The position numbers were made by a program, and so were the translations under genes. A stretch of DNA of 64,000 bases from Gemmatimonadota bacterium (GTDB taxonomy: Bacteria > JAAXHH01): the NCBI GenBank assembly GCA_009837395.1, contig VXTP01000043.1, positions 1 through 64,000 on the forward strand. The letters run 5' to 3'. Below, one piece after another: positions 43,196-52,147 of the stretch (the first letter of the stretch is position 1; each line of letters opens with the position of its first letter). The notes below the pieces were generated by a model that saw nothing but the letters and a program-made list of their open reading frames with translations, did no database searches and was not told the origin of the DNA.

Positions 43196-43441
43196 ATGAG
43201 AGCACCCATTCTCGATCTTCTACGCCGTACGAGGGATGCGCTGCGCACGCTAAACCGGAACGAATCGGTTTCTGTTAACTTCCTGGATAAGGAAAAGACC
43301 GGTATGTCTCCCGGCCGGCCAAGAATGGACAGATCCGTGAAAGACCATGAAGCATTCGGGATGTGGCGAGACAAGGACGAGACAGCCGATGTCGATGGTT
43401 TCATGCACAATCTGAGAAAAGGCCGTCTGGATGATAAGTGA
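43196..43441 (+). CDS. Small antitoxin-like protein, partner toxin missing
   Basis: An 81-aa protein with a strong ribosome site (AGGAGG, 4-5 nt before the ATG at 43196). The C-terminal part (DHEAFGMWRDKDETADVDGFMHNLRKGR) matches the W/D-rich tail seen in many type II antitoxins that pair with PIN toxins. The N-terminal part is basic and helical. No toxin gene follows: a short frame overlapping its stop begins MISDTSAI, as PIN toxins do, but stops after 11 codons. An orphan or decaying pair is likely. Confidence 0.6.
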   Translation: MRAPILDLLRRTRDALRTLNRNESVSVNFLDKEKTGMSPGRPRMDRSVKDHEAFGMWRDKDETADVDGFMHNLRKGRLDDK

Positions 43442-43570
43442 TACCTCCGCGATCTTTCGTTCCTGACGGTGTTTGCCACGACCGATTCCCCGGTATCGCC
43501 TGCAATAACCGGTCTCGCAGAAGCACCCATCCGAAGCACCCGCAAGGGCCTCACAAATAAAAACGATTAG
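43431..43570 (+). pseudogene. Possible remnant of a PIN-domain toxin gene
   Basis: An ATG at 43431 overlaps the antitoxin stop and reads MISDTSAIFRS before TGA at 43464-43466. DTSAI matches the start of PIN toxins. A different frame ends RKGLTNKND at 43570, faintly like the end of a PIN domain. A large internal deletion and frameshift would explain this, but the evidence is short. Confidence 0.3.
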
Positions 43571-43573
43571 TCC

Positions 43574-43601
43574 TTGACAACGCACCCCGGCAGTTTATCT
43601 T
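43574..43601 (+). promoter_or_regulatory. Predicted promoter of the nuo operon
   Basis: A perfect TTGACA at 43574-43579 precedes TATCTT at 43596-43601 with a 16-bp spacer, 84 bp before nuoA. Confidence 0.5.
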
Positions 43602-43684
43602 GATCGGCGAGTTCAAGGATAGATGTACCAGGAAGCCGCGATTCTTCGACCGATCTGTTCTGTACATCCCTGAAATTCGGTTCA

Positions 43685-44035
43685 ATGTCATACCTTCCCC
43701 TGATCCTGCTCGTAATCCTCGTACTGATCGTCGCGGCCGTAATCGTTACCCTTTCCTCTTTCATCGGCAGAAAAAAGACCAGCGCGTCCAAGCTCGCCTC
43801 TTACGAATGCGGCGTTCCGCTGAAGGATTCCGCGCGGAAGAACTTTTCCGTCAAGTTCTACCTGATCGCCATTCTTTTCATCCTTTTCGACGTGGAGATC
43901 ATTTACCTCTACCCATGGGCCGTCGTTTATGGCGATCTTCAGTTATTCGGCGCCGCGGCTATGGGGGTGTTCTTCCTCCTGCTCGTCATCGGATTCCTGT
44001 ACGAATGGAAACGGGGTGCCCTGGAATGGGATTAG
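43685..44035 (+). CDS. nuoA: NADH-quinone oxidoreductase subunit A
   Basis: Small membrane subunit of Complex I, near the quinone site. The 116-aa protein has three predicted transmembrane helices (residues ~4-25, 58-82, 86-108), the cytoplasmic-loop YECG motif and the conserved FDVE in helix 2. It is first in the 14-subunit operon and overlaps nuoB by 10 nt, indicating coupled translation. Confidence 0.95.
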   Translation: MSYLPLILLVILVLIVAAVIVTLSSFIGRKKTSASKLASYECGVPLKDSARKNFSVKFYLIAILFILFDVEIIYLYPWAVVYGDLQLFGAAAMGVFFLLLVIGFLYEWKRGALEWD

Positions 44036-44496
44036 AAGACCAGCTGCAGGAAAACGTCATGACCACCAAGGTCGACGAGATGGTGGGCTGGGCCCGGAAG
44101 AACTCGCTCTGGCCGATGCCCTTCGGTACCGCGTGCTGCGCCATAGAGCTCATGGCGACCCTGGCGTCCCGCTTCGACCTGGCCCGGTTCGGGGCCGAAG
44201 CCATCCGGTTTTCACCACGGCAGTCCGACCTGCTGATCGTTTCGGGGCGGGTATCCATCAAGATGATGCCCGTACTGAAGAAGATCTACGACCAGATGCC
44301 GGAGCCCAAGTGGGTCATCTCCATGGGGGCCTGCGCCTCCTCCGGCGGCGTTTTCAATACCTACACCCTGGTGCAGGGCGTGGACCAGTACATCCCGGTG
44401 GACGTGTATATCCCCGGCTGTCCGCCCAGGCCCGAAAACGTGATCCAGGCGTTGATGAAGATCCAGGAGAAAGTAGCCCAGGCTAAAGCGAACTGA
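44026..44496 (+). CDS. nuoB: NADH-quinone oxidoreductase subunit B
   Basis: Carries cluster N2, the last iron-sulfur centre before quinone. The 156-aa protein has the tandem Cys pair C37-C38 in [11 protein letters not shown], a third in GACASSGG and a fourth in [10 protein letters not shown]. The ATG at 44026 lies inside the end of nuoA. Its TGA shares one base with the ATG of pyrE, so the operon continues into pyrE without a gap. Confidence 0.95.
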   Translation: MGLEDQLQENVMTTKVDEMVGWARKNSLWPMPFGTACCAIELMATLASRFDLARFGAEAIRFSPRQSDLLIVSGRVSIKMMPVLKKIYDQMPEPKWVISMGACASSGGVFNTYTLVQGVDQYIPVDVYIPGCPPRPENVIQALMKIQEKVAQAKAN

Positions 44497-45137
44497 TGAA
44501 CAGAAAAACCATCGCAGAGCTTCTGCTCGACATTAAAGCCGTCACCATCAACGTCGAAGCACCCTACCATTACAGTTCCGGTATCATCTCCCCGATATAT
44601 TGCGATAACAGGCTGATCATATCCTGCCTGGAAGAGCGCAAGGTGATCGTCGATACGTTTCTCGAGATCATCGATACCCTCGACACTGCCCCGGACGTCA
44701 TCGCGGGCACGGCGACGGCCGCCATTCCCTTCGCCGCATGGGTTTCCAGCCGGCTGGACCTGCCGATGGTTTACGCGCGGTCGGGCCAGAAGGGATACGG
44801 CAAGGAACACCGGGTCGAGGGCACCCTGACAGCCGGCCAGAAGGTGCTGTTCACCGAGGACCTGGTCACCACGGGGGGAGGCGTCCTGAAGGCCGTCGAA
44901 GACGTAATCAAGTTCGACGTGGACGTAATCGGAGTGGTCACCATATTCGAATACGGCCTGCCCGCCGCCACCGAGGGATTCGGGAACGCCGACCTGCCGA
45001 AATGGAGCATGGCGGACTTCGTGACCGTGCTGGACGTCATGAGCGAGCGGGGCGAGCTTTCGGACGACGACCGGGAGATCGCCCTGGACTGGCAGTCGGA
45101 TCCGCGCGGCTGGGGCGGCAAGATGGGGTTCGAGTAA
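44496..45137 (+). CDS. pyrE: Orotate phosphoribosyltransferase inserted in the nuo operon
   Basis: Pyrimidine synthesis enzyme joining orotate and PRPP to give OMP. The 213-aa protein has the flexible-loop KGYGKEHRVEG and the PRPP motif VLFTEDLVTTGGGVLKAV, with SSGIISPIYCDNR at the start; the C-terminal ~25 residues are longer than usual. It overlaps the nuoB stop by one base and ends directly before nuoC, so it is fully inside the Complex I operon. This placement is unusual; no other pyr gene is in the window. Confidence 0.93.
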   Translation: MNRKTIAELLLDIKAVTINVEAPYHYSSGIISPIYCDNRLIISCLEERKVIVDTFLEIIDTLDTAPDVIAGTATAAIPFAAWVSSRLDLPMVYARSGQKGYGKEHRVEGTLTAGQKVLFTEDLVTTGGGVLKAVEDVIKFDVDVIGVVTIFEYGLPAATEGFGNADLPKWSMADFVTVLDVMSERGELSDDDREIALDWQSDPRGWGGKMGFE

Positions 45138-45686
45138 ATGGGGTCAGCAATGGAAAACCAGGAGGATCGCGAGACCGAAGACGTTGGCGGGCCTGAATCT
45201 GAACCGGGCCCCGTCACGACGCGCATCCGGGCCCGTTTCGGCGACGCATCGGTCAGCACCGGCAACGCGGTGGGTTGCGAAAGCGTCATCGCGGAGCGGG
45301 ATGCGCTCCTCCCGTTCATGACCTTCCTTAGAGACGATCCGGAACTGTCCTTCGGCTATCTCGTCGATGTGACCGCCGTGGACCGCCTGCCGCTGGACCA
45401 GGAAATCCGGTTCGCCGTGGTGTACCAGCTGTATTCCTACAAACATAACCGCCGTTTCAGCGTCAGTGTACCCGTTCCGGAAGCGGACCCCCGGATTGGT
45501 TCGGTGGTGTCCGTCTGGCCGGGCGCCAACTGGCTGGAACGGGAAGTGTACGACATGTACGGGATCGTCTTCGAAGGCCATCCCGACCTGCGCCGGATCC
45601 TGATGCCCGATGATTTCGGTTCCTATCCCTTGAGAAAGGACTATCCCCTGCACGGCAAGGGGGAACGGGACAACTTCGTTTTCTAG
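45138..45686 (+). CDS. nuoC: NADH-quinone oxidoreductase subunit C
   Basis: Hydrophilic-arm 30-kDa subunit. The 182-aa protein shows WLEREVYDMYGIVFEGHPDLRRIL-type family residues at ~131-155 and ends YPLRKDYPLHGKGER. The N-terminal ~25 residues are acidic and variable; ATG at 45150 is an alternative start. It begins right after the pyrE stop. C and D are separate genes here, not fused as in Escherichia coli. Confidence 0.93.
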   Translation: MGSAMENQEDRETEDVGGPESEPGPVTTRIRARFGDASVSTGNAVGCESVIAERDALLPFMTFLRDDPELSFGYLVDVTAVDRLPLDQEIRFAVVYQLYSYKHNRRFSVSVPVPEADPRIGSVVSVWPGANWLEREVYDMYGIVFEGHPDLRRILMPDDFGSYPLRKDYPLHGKGERDNFVF

Positions 45687-45694
45687 CGCATATT

Positions 45695-46987
45695 GTGAAC
45701 GCCGGACCACCGGAAACACGCACCGTGAATACCACACCGATCGACAAGCTCGCAGAGACGGACCTCGAGGAAATCCGCAACGAACGGGTGTCTTTCGAGC
45801 GTACGCCCGACATGCCGACCGAGCACATGATCCTCAATTTCGGTCCCCAGCACCCGGCGACCCATGGGACGCTGCACATGGTACTGGAACTGGACGGAGA
45901 AAAGGTCGCGGGCGCCACGCCCCATCTCGGTTACCTGCACACCGGTTTCGAAAAGCTGGGCGAGTACCGGAGCTACAACCAGTTCGTCACACTGACCGAC
46001 CGGATGAACTACCTGTCGCCCCTGTGCAACAACATCGGCTACACCCACGCGGTCGAGAAGCTGATGGACATCGAAATCACGCCGCGGTGCCGGAACATCC
46101 GGGTCGCCCTGGCCGAACTCTCCCGCCTCGCCGACCACCTGCTTTGCGTAGGCACGGCCGCCCTCGATATCGGGGCCTTCACCGCCTTCCTGTACGGGTT
46201 CAGGGCGCGGGAGGTGCTGTACGACCTGTTCGAGGCGGTTTGCGGCACGCGGCTGACCACCAGCTACACGCGCGTGGGCGGGCTCCTGCGCGACGTGCCG
46301 GAGAACTTCGCGGAAATGGCCAGGGAATCCGTGGAAGAGACCCTGCGGGCCACCTCTGAGATCGACCGGCTCCTGACGCACAACCGCATCTGGCGCGACC
46401 GGACCGAAGGCGTGGGCGTCCTCTCGGCGGAAGACGCCGTGGCCTGGGGCGCCACGGGACCGGTGCTCAGGGCTTCCGGTGTAGACTGGGACATTCGGAA
46501 GAACGAGCCGTACCTCGGGTACGAAGCCTACGATTTTGACATCCCCATCGGCCGCAATGGGGACGTGTACGACCGCTATCTCGTGCGGATGGAGGAGATC
46601 AGGCAGAGTGCGAAGATCGTTCGACAGGCCGTGGAGGACCTGCCTTCCGGGCCCGTGAACGCCGACGAGGAACACGCCGTGCTGCCCGAGAAATCGGAAG
46701 TGTACGAATCCATGGAGTCGCTGATCTATCATTTCAAGATGACCATGGAAGGACACGGACCGACGCCTCCAGTGGGCGAGGTGTACGCCGCTACCGAGGC
46801 GCCGAACGGAGAGCTCGGGTTCTTCATCGTCAGCGACGGCAGCCGGGAACCTTACCGGATCCGCGTGCGTCCGCCGTCGTTCGTGAACTTTTCCTTGTTC
46901 CCCATGTTGATCAGGGGGCATATGCTATCGGACGTGGTGGCGATACTGGGCAGCCTTAACGTCATCGCCGGAGAACTGGACCGCTAG
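45695..46987 (+). CDS. nuoD: NADH-quinone oxidoreductase subunit D
   Basis: The 49-kDa subunit, forming the quinone pocket with NuoB. The 430-aa protein has NFGPQHPATHGTLHMVLEL (quinone-site His), YLHTGFEKLGEYRSYNQ and DRMNYLSPLCNN, and a C-terminal FSLFPMLIRGHMLSDVVAILGS. The GTG at 45695 gives ~45 residues before the conserved core; GTG at 45725 is possible too. nuoE starts 1 bp after its stop. Confidence 0.95.
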   Translation: MNAGPPETRTVNTTPIDKLAETDLEEIRNERVSFERTPDMPTEHMILNFGPQHPATHGTLHMVLELDGEKVAGATPHLGYLHTGFEKLGEYRSYNQFVTLTDRMNYLSPLCNNIGYTHAVEKLMDIEITPRCRNIRVALAELSRLADHLLCVGTAALDIGAFTAFLYGFRAREVLYDLFEAVCGTRLTTSYTRVGGLLRDVPENFAEMARESVEETLRATSEIDRLLTHNRIWRDRTEGVGVLSAEDAVAWGATGPVLRASGVDWDIRKNEPYLGYEAYDFDIPIGRNGDVYDRYLVRMEEIRQSAKIVRQAVEDLPSGPVNADEEHAVLPEKSEVYESMESLIYHFKMTMEGHGPTPPVGEVYAATEAPNGELGFFIVSDGSREPYRIRVRPPSFVNFSLFPMLIRGHMLSDVVAILGSLNVIAGELDR

Positions 46988-46988
46988 A

Positions 46989-47486
46989 ATGGCGACACCG
47001 CTCGAATTCACGGACGCGGCGCGGGAGCGCGCGGCAAAGATCCTGGACCGCTATCCTGAAGAATACCGGAAGTCGGCCGTCGTGCCGCTCCTCCACCTCG
47101 CGCAGGAAGAGTGGGGGTACGTCTCGCCCGAGGCCATGGCCTGCGTGGCCGGTCTGATCGGCTGCTCGCCCGTCAAAGTCGCGGAGATCGCGACGTTCTA
47201 TCCCATGTTTAACAAGGAACCCGTGGGCGAGCACGTGCTAGCGGTATGCCATACGCTGCCCTGCGCGCTGACCGGCTGCGGGAGCGTTTTCGATCACCTC
47301 TCGGAAAAACTCGGCATCGGGCTGGGCGAGTCCACGGAGGACGGCCGGTTCACGCTGAGGAAGTCGGAATGCCTCGCGGCCTGCGACCGGGGCCCCGTGC
47401 TCCTGGTCAACCGGCGACTGCATACCCACGTTTCTCCCGAGAAGGTCGACGAAATCCTCGCGGAACTCGATAAAGGTTCTCGATAA
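46989..47486 (+). CDS. nuoE: NADH-quinone oxidoreductase subunit E
   Basis: The 24-kDa thioredoxin-like subunit of the NADH module with a [2Fe-2S] cluster (N1a). The 165-aa protein has CHTLPC (two ligands) and CLAACD (two ligands), and ATFYPMF earlier. Its last codons come from a tandem 13-bp duplication: the second copy, read in a shifted frame, supplies the TAA stop. Confidence 0.94.
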   Translation: MATPLEFTDAARERAAKILDRYPEEYRKSAVVPLLHLAQEEWGYVSPEAMACVAGLIGCSPVKVAEIATFYPMFNKEPVGEHVLAVCHTLPCALTGCGSVFDHLSEKLGIGLGESTEDGRFTLRKSECLAACDRGPVLLVNRRLHTHVSPEKVDEILAELDKGSR

Positions 47487-47491
47487 AGGTT
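47466..47491. repeat. Perfect 2 x 13 bp tandem repeat providing the nuoE stop codon
   Basis: CTCGATAAAGGTT occurs at 47466-47478 and 47479-47491. Because 13 is not a multiple of three, the second copy is read in another frame and its TAA (47484-47486) ends nuoE. Confidence 0.85.
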
Positions 47492-47497
47492 AAGGTA

Positions 47498-48874
47498 ATG
47501 GCCGCACCGATCGAAATCCTGACGGCACCCCTCCCGGCGGAAACCGATCCCGGCGACATCGACGCCTACCTGGCCGGCGGCGGTTACGGCGCGGTACGGA
47601 AGGCGCTGAAGTCCATGAGCCAGACCGAGCTGATCGAGGAGATCAACGCCTCGGGGATCAAGGGCCGCGGCGGCGCCGGGTTCTCGACGGGCATGAAATG
47701 GAACCTCTGCGCCGACCGGTTTCCCCGGTACCTGTGCGCCAACGCGGACGAAAGCGAACCGGGCAGCTTCAAGGACCGGCTCCTGCTGGAGTCGAAGCCC
47801 CACCAGATCATCGAAGGCATGATCATCACCAGCTACGCCCTGGGGATCAACCTGGGCTACATCTATATCCGGGGCGAGTTCTTCCAGATCATCGACCAGA
47901 TGGAAGCCGCACTCGAGGACGCCCGGAAACACGGCTTCCTCGGCGCCGATATCCTGGACACGGGTTACGACCTCGAACTGTACGTCCATCCGGGTGCGGG
48001 GGCCTATATCTGCGGAGAAGAGACGGGCCTGATCGAATCCCTCGAGGGCAACCGGCCCTATCCCCGGCTGAAACCGCCCTATTTCCCCGCCGCCATCGGG
48101 CTCTGGGGCCAGCCCACGATCGTCAACAACGTGGAGACCATGGCCCAGATCACCACCATCGTAGACATGGGCGCGGAGGCCTACAAGCAAATCGGTTCGG
48201 AGGAGGATACGACCGGTCCGCGGTTGTTCGGCCTGTGCGGCCACGTGAATAAACCCGGCATCTACGAGTACGATTCCGATGTCACGCTGCGGGAGCTGAT
48301 CTACGACGCGGCCGGCGGCATCCGGGACGGCAACCGGCTGAAGGGCGTCATTCCGGGCGGCATCTCGGCGCCGATCCTGACGCCGGAAGAGATCGACACG
48401 CCCATGGGCTTCGGCGCCCTGGGCAAGCTGGGGTCCATGGGCGGTACCGGCGGGATCATCGTGATGGACGAGACCACCAGCATGGTGGACGCTCTGCTCA
48501 ACGCGTCCTCCTTCGCCGCCCACGAGTCCTGCGGCCAGTGCACGCCCTGCCGCGAAGGGGTGCCCTGGATGAACGACATCCTGCGGCGTATCCGCAACGG
48601 CCAGGGCAGGGACGAGGACCTGGACCTGCTGCTCGACGTCTGCAAGCAGATACACGGCCACACCGTCTGCGTCTTCGGCCAGGCGCCAGGCGTCTGGCCC
48701 GTGCGCACCATTCTCGTCAAGTACTGGCCAGAGTTCAGGGCCTGCATCGAACGGAAGGAGCTGGTCGTCCTGCCCCTGGAGGAATCCTACCTGCGGCCCG
48801 ACCAGTATGAGCACATTCCCCCCGTACCCGGCAATTTCCGGCTGAAGACCGACGAAGCCGATGCCGCCGGATGA
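47498..48874 (+). CDS. nuoF: NADH-quinone oxidoreductase subunit F
   Basis: The 51-kDa subunit holding FMN, the NADH site and cluster N3. The 458-aa protein has the glycine-rich GRGGAGFSTGMKW, NADESEPGSFKDR, the YICGEETGLIESLEG loop and the cluster ligands in ESCGQCTPCREG with a later Cys in GHTVCVFG. Its end overlaps a possible upstream start of nuoG. Confidence 0.95.
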   Translation: MAAPIEILTAPLPAETDPGDIDAYLAGGGYGAVRKALKSMSQTELIEEINASGIKGRGGAGFSTGMKWNLCADRFPRYLCANADESEPGSFKDRLLLESKPHQIIEGMIITSYALGINLGYIYIRGEFFQIIDQMEAALEDARKHGFLGADILDTGYDLELYVHPGAGAYICGEETGLIESLEGNRPYPRLKPPYFPAAIGLWGQPTIVNNVETMAQITTIVDMGAEAYKQIGSEEDTTGPRLFGLCGHVNKPGIYEYDSDVTLRELIYDAAGGIRDGNRLKGVIPGGISAPILTPEEIDTPMGFGALGKLGSMGGTGGIIVMDETTSMVDALLNASSFAAHESCGQCTPCREGVPWMNDILRRIRNGQGRDEDLDLLLDVCKQIHGHTVCVFGQAPGVWPVRTILVKYWPEFRACIERKELVVLPLEESYLRPDQYEHIPPVPGNFRLKTDEADAAG

Positions 48875-48881
48875 GCGAATC

Positions 48882-50492
48882 ATGGCAACCATTACCATAG
48901 ACGAAAAGCAATATACCGTGGAAGAAGGCCGCAACCTGATCGACGCGGCGTCGGACCTGGGCATCGACATCCCCCATTTCTGCTATCATCCCGGCCTGGC
49001 ACCGGACGGCAACTGCCGGATGTGCCTGACCGAGATGGAGATCCGACCCGGGCAGTTCGGCATCGTCACCTCGTGCACGATACGGATCAAGGACGGGATG
49101 AACTTCCGGTTCAATTCCCCGGCGGTGCTGGACAACCGCAAGGGGATCATGGAGTTCCTGCTCATCAACCACCCCCTGGACTGTCCCTGGTGCGACCAGG
49201 CCGGGGAGTGCAAGCTGCAGGACCATTCCTTCGACCACGGCAGGGGCCACAGCCGGTTCGTCGAGACCAAGCGCGTCCCGCCGAAGAAGGACCTCGGGCC
49301 TCACATCACACTGTACACGACGCGCTGCATCCTGTGCCAGCGCTGCACCCGCTTCTGCGACGAGATCTCGGGAACGTCGGAACTCGGCGTCGTCCAGATG
49401 GGCAGCAAGTCCGAGATCGCGACCTTCGAAGACGTTCCCCTGGACAACAAGATGTCGGCGAACGTGGCGGACATCTGTCCCGTGGGCGCCCTGGTCACCA
49501 AGGACTTCCTCTACAAGCCCCGCATCTGGCATTACGACAAGGTGGACACCGTCTGCCCGGGATGCGCCACGGGGTGCAACACCACGCTGGAAACCATGCA
49601 CCAGAAGATCTACCGGACCAGACCTCGGCACAACGAGGCGGTAAACGGGTACTGGATGTGCGACGAAGGCCGTTTCTGCTACCACGGCTGGCAGGACGCG
49701 GACCGGCTGACGGCGCCGCTGAAGCGGGTGGACGGTGAACTCGTGCAGGCCACCTGGCCCGATGCCATGGACGCGGCCGTCAGCGGTATCCGGGCCGTCC
49801 TGGACGGTGAAGGGGATTCCGCCATGGGGGTGGTCGGATCGCCTATGGCGACCAACGAGGAGAACTTCGTGCTGTGCAAACTGGGCGCGGAGGCCTTCGG
49901 ATCGCCGCGGACCGGCCTCGACCGCAAGCTCGAAGGAGAAGCGTGGACGTCGAAAAGCGGATTCCACATCGACGCGGACAAGGCCCCCAACACCCGGGGC
50001 GCCCGCGACATGCTCGGCGCCGGCTCGCTGGATGATATTCTGCGGGGGATCGAGGACGGCTCAATACGAGGTCTATACTTACTGGGCGGCGACATCGGCC
50101 GTACCCTTTCACCCGAGGAGACCGCCGCCTTCCGCAAGCTCGAATTCCTGGTGGTGCACGACGTGCATCGTTCCGATCTCGCCGAACTGGCCGACGTGGT
50201 GTTCCCGGGGGCGATTCCCTTCGAGAAGAACGGGACCATGACCAATGGGCAGGGCCGCGTGCAGCGGCTGAGCCCCGCCTTTCCTCCACCCGGCGGCGCG
50301 CGTGAAGACGGCGCGATTCTCCGGTACGTGGGACAGCGCATGGGCGCCGACCTGGGCGGGACGGACCCCGCCGGCGTCCTGGAGGAAATCGCCGGAAACG
50401 TGGAAGGATACGCGGGACTCACCTATGACCTGATCGGCGATCAGGGCGCCATGACGGGCGGCGAAGGGCCGTCCGAGGCCGCGGGAGGTTAG
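48882..50492 (+). CDS. nuoG: NADH-quinone oxidoreductase subunit G, short form with N7-type ligands
   Basis: The 75-kDa-type subunit with several iron-sulfur clusters. The ATG at 48882 starts ATITIDEKQYTVEEG; ATG at 48861 is an alternative. Clusters in order: N1b (CYHPGLAPDGNCRMC plus a later Cys), N5 (DCPWCDQAGECKLQDH), N4 (CILCQRCTRFC and CPVGA), then CPGCATGCNTT with a following Cys in WMCDEG, as for N7. At 536 aa it is much shorter than the ~900-aa Escherichia coli protein, with a reduced molybdopterin-like domain. Confidence 0.93.
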   Translation: MATITIDEKQYTVEEGRNLIDAASDLGIDIPHFCYHPGLAPDGNCRMCLTEMEIRPGQFGIVTSCTIRIKDGMNFRFNSPAVLDNRKGIMEFLLINHPLDCPWCDQAGECKLQDHSFDHGRGHSRFVETKRVPPKKDLGPHITLYTTRCILCQRCTRFCDEISGTSELGVVQMGSKSEIATFEDVPLDNKMSANVADICPVGALVTKDFLYKPRIWHYDKVDTVCPGCATGCNTTLETMHQKIYRTRPRHNEAVNGYWMCDEGRFCYHGWQDADRLTAPLKRVDGELVQATWPDAMDAAVSGIRAVLDGEGDSAMGVVGSPMATNEENFVLCKLGAEAFGSPRTGLDRKLEGEAWTSKSGFHIDADKAPNTRGARDMLGAGSLDDILRGIEDGSIRGLYLLGGDIGRTLSPEETAAFRKLEFLVVHDVHRSDLAELADVVFPGAIPFEKNGTMTNGQGRVQRLSPAFPPPGGAREDGAILRYVGQRMGADLGGTDPAGVLEEIAGNVEGYAGLTYDLIGDQGAMTGGEGPSEAAGG

Positions 50493-50496
50493 TGGA

Positions 50497-51555
50497 TTGG
50501 TCGTGGATCCCATGATCCTGGAAGGCGCCATCGCCCTGGTCAAAATCGGCATTTTGCTGGGAGTGGTGTTTACCACCGTAGCCTACCTCACCTTCATGGA
50601 ACGCCGGATAAGCGCCTTGATCCAGGACCGGCTCGGTCCCAACCGCGTCGGTCCCATGGGCCTGCTGCAGCCGCTGGCCGACGGAATCAAGTTCATGTGG
50701 AAGGAAGAGTTCATCCCGGCAAGCGCCGACCGGAAGCTCTTCGCCATCGCGCCGGCCCTGATCCTCGTGCCGGCCCTGCTGATCTTCGCCGTGATCCCCG
50801 TGGGCGGCGAAGTGACCATCCCGGCCTTCACCCTCTTCGGACTGCAGATTCAGGAGACGACGACCACGTTGCAGATCATCGATCTGAACGTCGGCATCCT
50901 GTACATCCTGGGCATGACCTCCATCGCGGTGTACGGAATCGCCCTGGGCGGATGGAGCGCCAACAACAAGTTCACCCTGCTGGGCGGGATCCGGTCGTCG
51001 GCGCAGATGATCAGCTACGAACTGTCGCTGGGCCTGTCCATCGTCGGCATCCTCATGCTCACGGGGTCGCTCCAGATGAGCAAGATCGTCGCCGCCCAGG
51101 ACGGGTTCCTTGATTGGTTCATCTTCCGGCAGCCGCTGGCCTTCGTGATCTTCGTCATCGCGGCCTTCGCCGAGAACAACCGCCTGCCCTTCGACCTGGT
51201 GGAGTGCGAGCAGGAACTCGTCGGCGGTTACCACACGGAATACAGCAGTATGCGTTTCTCCATGTTCATGATTTCGGAATACGCCAGCATGGTCGCGGCC
51301 TCCGCCCTGATGGCGACGCTCTTTTTCGGCGGATGGCACATGCCCTTCGAGGACCTGGTCGGCCCGGGACTCGTAACCCTGTACCAGGTGGCCGGGTTCC
51401 TGCTCAAGACGGGTTTCTTCCTCTTTGTCTACATCTGGGTGAGGTGGTCGCTGCCCCGTTTCCGGTACGACCAGCTGATGGCGATCGGATGGAAGGTGCT
51501 GCTGCCGTTGGCCCTGTTGAACGTAGTCGTCACCGGAATCTGGATGCTGGTCTGA
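50497..51555 (+). CDS. nuoH: NADH-quinone oxidoreductase subunit H
   Basis: Membrane subunit at the quinone-arm junction. The 352-aa protein has about eight transmembrane helices and the conserved LTFMERRISALIQDRLGPNR loop, GGWSANNKF, and AFAENNRLPFDLVECEQELVGG with acidic residues. The TTG at 50497 fits GGGAGG 8 nt upstream; GTG 50503 and ATG 50512 follow in frame. Confidence 0.94.
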   Translation: MVVDPMILEGAIALVKIGILLGVVFTTVAYLTFMERRISALIQDRLGPNRVGPMGLLQPLADGIKFMWKEEFIPASADRKLFAIAPALILVPALLIFAVIPVGGEVTIPAFTLFGLQIQETTTTLQIIDLNVGILYILGMTSIAVYGIALGGWSANNKFTLLGGIRSSAQMISYELSLGLSIVGILMLTGSLQMSKIVAAQDGFLDWFIFRQPLAFVIFVIAAFAENNRLPFDLVECEQELVGGYHTEYSSMRFSMFMISEYASMVAASALMATLFFGGWHMPFEDLVGPGLVTLYQVAGFLLKTGFFLFVYIWVRWSLPRFRYDQLMAIGWKVLLPLALLNVVVTGIWMLV

Positions 51556-51571
51556 CACGGGAGAGTGATCC

Positions 51572-52141
51572 ATGGCAATCATCGTTGAAGCGCGCAAGAT
51601 GACCCTGGCGGAGCGGCTGTACCTTCCCGCGGTGATCAAGGGCATGCTCCTGACCCTCGGGCACCTCTTCAAGAAGAAGATCACCATGCAGTACCCGGAG
51701 GTACAGAAGATCCTGCCGCCCGGATACCGCGGCGCCCACCGGCTCAACAAGGACGAGGAGGACCGGGTCAAGTGCGTGGCCTGCGAGATGTGCGCCGTGG
51801 CCTGTCCCGCCGACTGCATCACCATCGAAGGCATGGAGACGGAATGGAACGACCGGGAGAAGATCCCCCGCACGTTCCAGATCGACATGCTCCGGTGCAT
51901 TTTCTGCGGCATGTGCGTGGAGGCCTGTCCCGAAGACGCCATCGACATGACGGACGACATCGAACTCGTGGCCACGTCGCGGGAAGAGATGATCTGGGAC
52001 CGGGAACGCCTGCTGAAGAACTACGATGAAACCAAGGACCAGGAGGGCACGCTGGGCCAGGTCCTTCGAAAGAGCCGGGAGGCCTTCACGCGCCCCCGGG
52101 GAGATCAGCTTCCCGACCCGGGTAGTCCGGGTGGTCATTGA
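51572..52141 (+). CDS. nuoI: NADH-quinone oxidoreductase subunit I
   Basis: The 23-kDa subunit with two [4Fe-4S] clusters (N6a and N6b). The 189-aa protein has two ferredoxin motifs, CVACEMCAVACPADCI and CIFCGMCVEACPEDAI, after an N-terminal amphipathic helix. The C-terminal ~40 residues are variable and charged. nuoJ starts 6 bp after its stop. Confidence 0.95.
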   Translation: MAIIVEARKMTLAERLYLPAVIKGMLLTLGHLFKKKITMQYPEVQKILPPGYRGAHRLNKDEEDRVKCVACEMCAVACPADCITIEGMETEWNDREKIPRTFQIDMLRCIFCGMCVEACPEDAIDMTDDIELVATSREEMIWDRERLLKNYDETKDQEGTLGQVLRKSREAFTRPRGDQLPDPGSPGGH

Positions 52142-52147
52142 GAGGCC

